Assembly: GCA_013397795.1 (NCBI GenBank)
Contig: VZTJ01001774.1
Span: 532,375 to 596,374 of the forward strand
Source of the DNA: Orthonyx spaldingii
Lineage: Eukaryota > Chordata > Aves > Passeriformes > Orthonychidae
Length of the DNA: 64,000 nt
Reading direction: 5' to 3'
Part shown: positions 59,080 to 64,000 of the stretch, in pieces
Numbering within the stretch: position 1 is the first letter of the stretch
Layout of the letters: each line of letters opens with the position of its first letter
The notes under the pieces: generated by a model
Database searches by the model: none
What the model saw: the letters and a program-made list of their open reading frames with translations, nothing else
What the model was told of the DNA's origin: nothing
Translations under genes and position numbers: made by a program

Positions 59080-60744
59080 TATCTTGAAAGAAACTGTGTG
59101 GCAGTTAAGCTCATACAGCTGTTACAGCTGTTAATCAGTGAAAATGCTTTATGTCAATTGCCAACAATCACTCCTTTCCTTCAGAACATACATGGAACAA
59201 ATTGGTAACATTAGTTTTCATTTTGTGACTTTTAGTATTTATAGTTTTAAGTGAAAGATACAAGGAACTAAGAGTTTTTTATTTCTCTGTGCTTTGTGTC
59301 AGGTAATTGGTGGGAGAAGAACTAAGTAAGAAAAATACCTTCACACATACCTGCCATGCATTTTCAGAACTGTACAGCTGTTCTACGCCACTTTTGGCAG
59401 CTTTATAGGGAGTGTGAAGGGTTCTCTCTTCACCTGGCAGGTTTTTGCCACTAGAGGGATGTGTTTCCTCAGGTTCTACAGGCCATGATACTCTTGGGGC
59501 TTAAATTTCTCAAGAGTGGTGGAAAGTGCCTCTTACAGTTTGTGACTCTACATTATCTATCCCTCTTCAAAATCCTCACTTTTTAAAGAAAATAAGCCCA
59601 AGCCCTTTACTAACCCTGTATAATCTAGTGATTTGAAACTGAAAAGATAATTTTTTTTACATTAGGCAACACTGCATGGACTATTTTAAGCAAAAACTGC
59701 CTTGTTTGCTGTTTCCTGGCACTGCCAAACATTAGAAAGACATTGATTTTGTATCAGTGCTTTGCTTGTCTTTTTGTTAGAATCAATCTTTCAGGTTAGA
59801 TGGCTCATATGTCTTATTATGGCTCTCATTGTTTATAAATGCTGAGTTATTCATAAGAGAAGCCATTAAAAAGGCACAAAGTCTCCTCAGGTAAAATAAA
59901 TCTGTCTGCCCCTGTATTAGTGTGTTTTTATCCAGCATCCAGTGATGCTCACAAGTCTGATGTAATGTCTGTTTTTCAGTAAGTCTACAACCATTCCATG
60001 GACATCACGTTCTGCCCTCGGTGTTTCACATTGTTCCCAGCACTTGATTTTTCACTAGTAAAAATTGCTGAGAACACACTCTGCTACTCTGCTCACCCTC
60101 ACAGCCTGTTCATAGCTGGGTGCAAACATTTTTCAATTCTGTTCTTGAGATTTTCTTAGAACCACCTTTTAAAACTTTTACTTTTGAGGTAAAAGGTGGT
60201 TCTAGCAAAGGTCACATCACCTGCTTGGAAGTGATCGATGAATCCTTGGATATAGTGTGAGCTGTGAGTGGAAGGCTATTCATTACTTCATGCATCTTCA
60301 TTTTAAATGGGCTGGTCATTTCTTTAATGCAATTGCTGCCATGTATGTGCAGTAGTTATTAGATATTGTTTGAAAACAATAGCAATATTTTTTCCTACAA
60401 TGTTCACTCTATTTCTCCTTCCTCTAACATTATTCTTTCAAAGGGAAAAGCAGAGAGATACACAGCAAAGGCAAAAAAAAGGGCATTTTAAGGTAAAGGT
60501 ACTGCTCCTGAAGACACAAAACTGGGGGTTGGCTCCTGGCACTGCCACAGGCTTCTTGGGCATCCCAGGCTGGGCATTCCTGCCCTGTATCTGCCCACAC
60601 CAACCTGCTCTTGGCTGTGGGGACATCCCAGCAGTCAGCATGGCCCTGGTGGGACCGGGACAGGGACGTGGGACACGTGAGACACCTGTACTGCAGCACT
60701 GGGCAACGAGGGGCTGAGAATGAAAATACAGAGATCTTTTACTG
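59080..60744. other. intergenic between NDUFB5 and USP13
   Basis: No exon recognised. It contains a perfect 15-bp inverted repeat (60157-60171 and 60190-60204). The open frame at 60370-60717 has no recognisable family and overlaps equally long frames on the other strand. Confidence 0.55.
60157..60204. repeat. perfect 15-bp inverted repeat (hairpin)
   Basis: TAGAACCACCTTTTA (60157-60171) and its exact reverse complement TAAAAGGTGGTTCTA (60190-60204) are separated by an 18-nt loop. The stem is too short for a typical microRNA precursor. It may be the remnant of a small palindromic transposon or a structured element. Confidence 0.8.
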
Positions 60745-60872
60745 TGTATATTTTATATAAACATATATACAGAGACATACATAGACATACAAATAGAGAT
60801 GTACATATATACTTATATGTATGTATACATATATGCATATACACACACATGCATACATATATATATATATAT
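60745..60872. repeat. TA/CA-rich simple repeat
   Basis: A degenerate run of TATATA, CATACA, TGTATG and an (AT)n core at about 60858-60871. Translated frames across it (for example the HTHAYIYIYIF-type string) are artefacts of this repeat. Confidence 0.9.
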
Positions 60873-60989
60873 TCTTTAAATGCATAAAAATAAATAACAG
60901 AGCCTATAGCAGAGTATTACCGGTTCAGAGGGAAACCTGCCCCGGGCTCCCTGGGGATACCAGGAGCGAAGTGTCCCTGCTGCCCTGCT

Positions 60990-61760
60990 GGGGGCGAAGG
61001 TTTTGGGGTGAACCGCGGGGCTCGGTGGGAATCCCGCGCCGCCGCCCTGCCCCTCGCCCGCCCCCGCCGGGACCCCCGAGTGCCGCCGCCGCAGCTGGTG
61101 CGGCCGCCGCTGCCATTGGATTAAAAATAGCATCTTCCCTCCCCCTGCCCTCCCTCGGGCCCGGCTCCCGCCGCCGCCCTGCCCCGGGCCCGGCTCCCGC
61201 CGCCTCCATCGCCCGCGCAGAGCGGCTCGGAGGGAGGGCAGGGCAGGGCGGCCGGAGCGAGGGAGGCAGCCGGGAGGGCCGGCAGGGAAGGAGAATGCAG
61301 CGGGCCGCGCTCTTCCGCGGCGGCGATGCGCAGATGGCCGCCGGGGACCTGGGCGAGCTGCTCGTGCCCTACATGCCCACGATCCGGGTGCCCAAGTCAG
61401 GGGACCGGGTCTACAAGACGGAGTGTGCCTTCTCCTACGAGTCGCCCGTGAGTGCAGCGAGCCAGCCCCGGCTGCCTCCGCGCCCCCGCCCGCCGCGGCC
61501 CCGTCCCCTCCCCGCCGCAGCCCCTCGCACCCTCCCCCGGCCGCTGCCCTCCCCTCCCGCTCCAGGATCCCCCCGCTCCCTCCCTCCACCTGCCGCGGCC
61601 CCCTCGCCCTCCGGTGCTCCCCCACGCCCGGGGTCGCGGCTGCGCTCCCCGCGCATCGCTGCCGGCTCCTCCGCGGTTCCTTCCTGCGCTTGTTTGTTTG
61701 TTTTCCTCCTTCCAGGCGGGCTGAAGTGGTTGCTTGGACGCGCGGGTTTTGTGGTTTTGG
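60990..61760 (+). promoter_or_regulatory. USP13: CpG island and USP13 promoter
   Basis: GC-rich island around USP13 exon 1. Within 40 bp it has an E-box CAGCTG (61092-61097), an inverted CCAAT box CCATTGG (61113-61119) and TTAAAAATAG (61121-61130), which fits the MEF2 consensus YTAWWWWTAR and could also act as a TATA-like element. This cluster lies 165-200 bp before the ATG. Use by factors is inference. Confidence 0.65.
61295..61447 (+). CDS. USP13: USP13 (isopeptidase T-3), first coding exon, gene continues beyond window
   Basis: Deubiquitinating cysteine protease related to USP5; the full protein has N-terminal UBP zinc fingers, a split USP catalytic core and two UBA domains (family knowledge). 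Only the first 51 codons are in the window, beginning MQRAALFRGG, then MAAGDLGELLVPYMPTIRVP and SGDRVYKTECAFSYESP, a close match to the USP13 N-terminus. The exon ends at a GTGAGT donor in phase 0. The first ATG was chosen because MQR is conserved; the AUG at residue 14 is a weaker alternative. The ten or so residues before MAAGD differ from human and are shorter. No catalytic residues fall in this exon. Confidence 0.93.
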
Positions 61761-64000
61761 GGAAACTTGCCTGCCTGCTCTGGTTGTCGCGGTCTATCCG
61801 CTCCACCCGGAGCCCTGCTTTTGCTTTCACGCCGAGGTAGTGAAAAGGGACGGTAATGGCCTTGTCGTTGGTACATTTTGGCGAGCAGATGTCAGTTGTT
61901 TTGCTTTCCTACTGCCTCGGTGCTCATTCTGTTCAAAACCTTCAGAGAAAGCTTCCGAGGTAAAGGCTCATCCTGAAAATCAGCGTGAAAGTTGCCCCGA
62001 AACACTTTCTCCCCCAGGGTTTCAGTTACGTCACTGAACTTCAATGAACTTGTAGTATTTCCCCACTGGCTTGGTTCGTTTGCTGTTAGATGAATGTTTC
62101 ACGTGCACTAAACTTTCTGTGGTGTCATTTCTACGGTGTTTTACAAAACATCCACCAGCTCCACGGATTGCATGTGTTCTGTGGCAGGTTTGGGGCCTGA
62201 CTCATTTTCAGCTTCACTGGTAACACTGGAAGCCTTCATAAATGGGCAATGCTTCGTAAGAAGCAGGTGCTTAGAAATTAGACTTTTTCAACAGAGGTGA
62301 AATTTTATTAGAATTTGCTTCTCCACAGAAAGGTGAGGTTTCCCAAAGGTGATTGAGCACTACGCGTTGATGTCAATGTCAATGGCAGCAATCAGAAGGA
62401 AGCTTATTACATTACAGGATACTCAGTGAAAGATACGTTTCAGCCTCATTTCTGGAATCTTTTATCCCCTTCTATCTGATAATTCTTCTTCTCTTCGATA
62501 ATTCCTTATAATACAGAAAATCAGACTTGGTTTTAAAGGTGACTCAGCTGTCTGGTGTTCGTCATGTCTTGTTGAACAGAGGTTATTTTTACCCACACTC
62601 TTCAGATCTCAAGTGTCACCCAGCAGCCCTGACTGTAGTGGGAGCTGGGCTGATTAGAGCTGCCAAATCGGACTCCACCACAGAGGCGATAATTGCATTA
62701 TATACTTAAGAAGGTTTTGGCGGGGGAAAATCAATATACCACATTCTTTCCTTCAGATTTCTGCTTGGGTGAACACATGGCTGATGTTTTTAGTAACACT
62801 TTCAGGCTTCTTCGATATTATGGTTTATAAAAAGTTTATGTTAACAAGTAGGAAGGGATATAAAATACTGCTACAGATTAAAAAAATCAATCACCATCCC
62901 CTGCAACAAGCCTCAACTGAATACAGCAAAAGCTGTTTAGCTAAACAATATGTTTGAACAAAACATAAAACATTTGAGCCAAACTTAATGGAAACTATGG
63001 ATAAAAGTAGCAAGAGCAGTGGGAAGCAGTATGTGTGTTAAATATTTCATCCTTTTGACATTATTGGGAAGAGATTTCAGATTTTGGAAAATGTTGCCCT
63101 CCACTGTAAAAACTTCCTGTTTAAATAGTGTTATGGGCATTCGCTGGGCAAAAGGCTTGGCTGAACTTATGCAGTACCAGTGAAAATAAAAGTAGTCCCA
63201 GTTTCTGTTGTTTTGCACAGCTTTGCAGCCCATGCCACTCCTCAGCTTAGTTGAGCAAAAGATTTGCCTCAGATTTCATTTTAAATTCCCATATAAACTA
63301 ACAGATATTTGGATACTGTTTCTAGGAGGGCGATTCTAAGGGACAAATGTAATGTGTGCTTTCTAGGGTAAAACACTGTCATTTATAAATTGAAAATAGC
63401 AAAGCTGTGTTTTTGCAGTTTTTCATTCAGAAGGAAACTGTAAGAATACAGACAGGTTGTTGCTTGGCTGAAGGGAGATATTTATGTTTTGTATTAGGTT
63501 GGTTTTGTGACTTAGGTTATCCATGTATTACCTAAGTGAGCCTCTTCCTCTTGAGGTACCTGCCTCTTTTGCAAAGAAGATACACTGTTTGTTGGCCCTG
63601 TTATAATGTTCAAGAATTTACAAAAACACACTCTTGTTTTTGTTAGCCATGCTAAAATTCCAGATTGCATTTTTGCTGGAGGAGGTTTTTTCCCTTGTAG
63701 GAATATTTCTCAGTATTTCCTCACATCTTCTCAATTCACTGTTTAAAATATACTCCTTGCTACAATTTAACTTCAGCATGTCATACCTGGTCATGCAGCA
63801 GCTCTACACTCAATTGTCTTTAGCTATATTAATTGTATATTAATATTTTTCCTGTAAGGATGTGTTATCTTTAAAATACTGAAAACCATCAGACCTGGGA
63901 GTGTGAGGGTGCAGAGTAATGTGATCATTGTAGAGAAAGATGCTGCAGCAAATTTGCAAGGACCAAGCAGAGTGGACTGGTCAAAATCAGAGGTGTTCCT
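61448..64000 (+). other. USP13: USP13 intron 1 (partial)
   Basis: Starts with GTGAGTGC and runs to the window end. The first 300 bp remain CpG- and C-rich; beyond about 62,000 it is AT-rich. No second exon or repeat was recognised, so intron 1 is longer than 2.5 kb. Proline-rich frames over 61448-61840 on both strands are composition artefacts. Confidence 0.8.

Noticed and set aside
60821..61876. 339-codon + strand frame and 249-codon - strand frame at the USP13 promoter
   Set aside because: They cross a TA-rich simple repeat and a proline/arginine-rich CpG island. Only the 51 codons from 61295 match a known protein and end at a proper splice donor.

Overview
The window is nuclear DNA from a vertebrate, almost certainly a bird. 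The evidence is split genes with GT-AG introns, several CR1 LINE fragments with the avian-type 3' end, a class II (ERVK-type) solo LTR like those common in songbirds, and GC-rich first exons lost in assembly gaps. The gene order ACTL6A - MRPL47 - NDUFB5 - USP13 is the conserved vertebrate block found on human 3q26.33. Naming the species would need a database search.

Region 1, about 1-39,300: no protein-coding exon was recognised in 39 kb. It holds a GC-rich minisatellite at the left edge, CR1 fragments (478-885, 19612-19945, 38578-38730, 38905-39345), a decayed LINE reverse-transcriptase remnant (17040-17360), a complete 636-bp solo LTR with a perfect 6-bp target-site duplication (33006-33641), simple repeats, and a small CpG-enriched, hairpin-rich patch at 15,849-16,230 that could be a regulatory element or a non-coding first exon.

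Region 2, about 39,300-48,200: ACTL6A (BAF53A) on the + strand. Thirteen coding exons are intact. They sum to exactly the length needed, with a missing 25-nt first coding exon, for a 429-residue protein. The first exon is probably inside the 330-bp N run in its CpG island. Region 3, about 50,200-54,480: MRPL47 (mitochondrial ribosomal protein uL29m) on the - strand, tail-to-tail with ACTL6A. Six coding exons are clear. The first exon is only tentatively placed and no ATG is visible for it.

Region 4, 54,759-59,058: NDUFB5 (complex I SGDH subunit) on the + strand, six exons, 192 codons, head-to-head with MRPL47 across a shared CpG island that contains a 234-bp N run. Region 5, 61,295 to the end: first coding exon of USP13 (51 codons) and the start of its large first intron.

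Two of the four genes make mitochondrial proteins and appear to share one bidirectional promoter. ACTL6A is a chromatin-remodelling subunit and USP13 a deubiquitinase; their linkage is old synteny and not a functional operon. I found no convincing new biological system. The points most worth checking are the missing first exons, the promoter motif clusters, the divergent MRPL47 C-terminus and the 15.9-16.2 kb patch.
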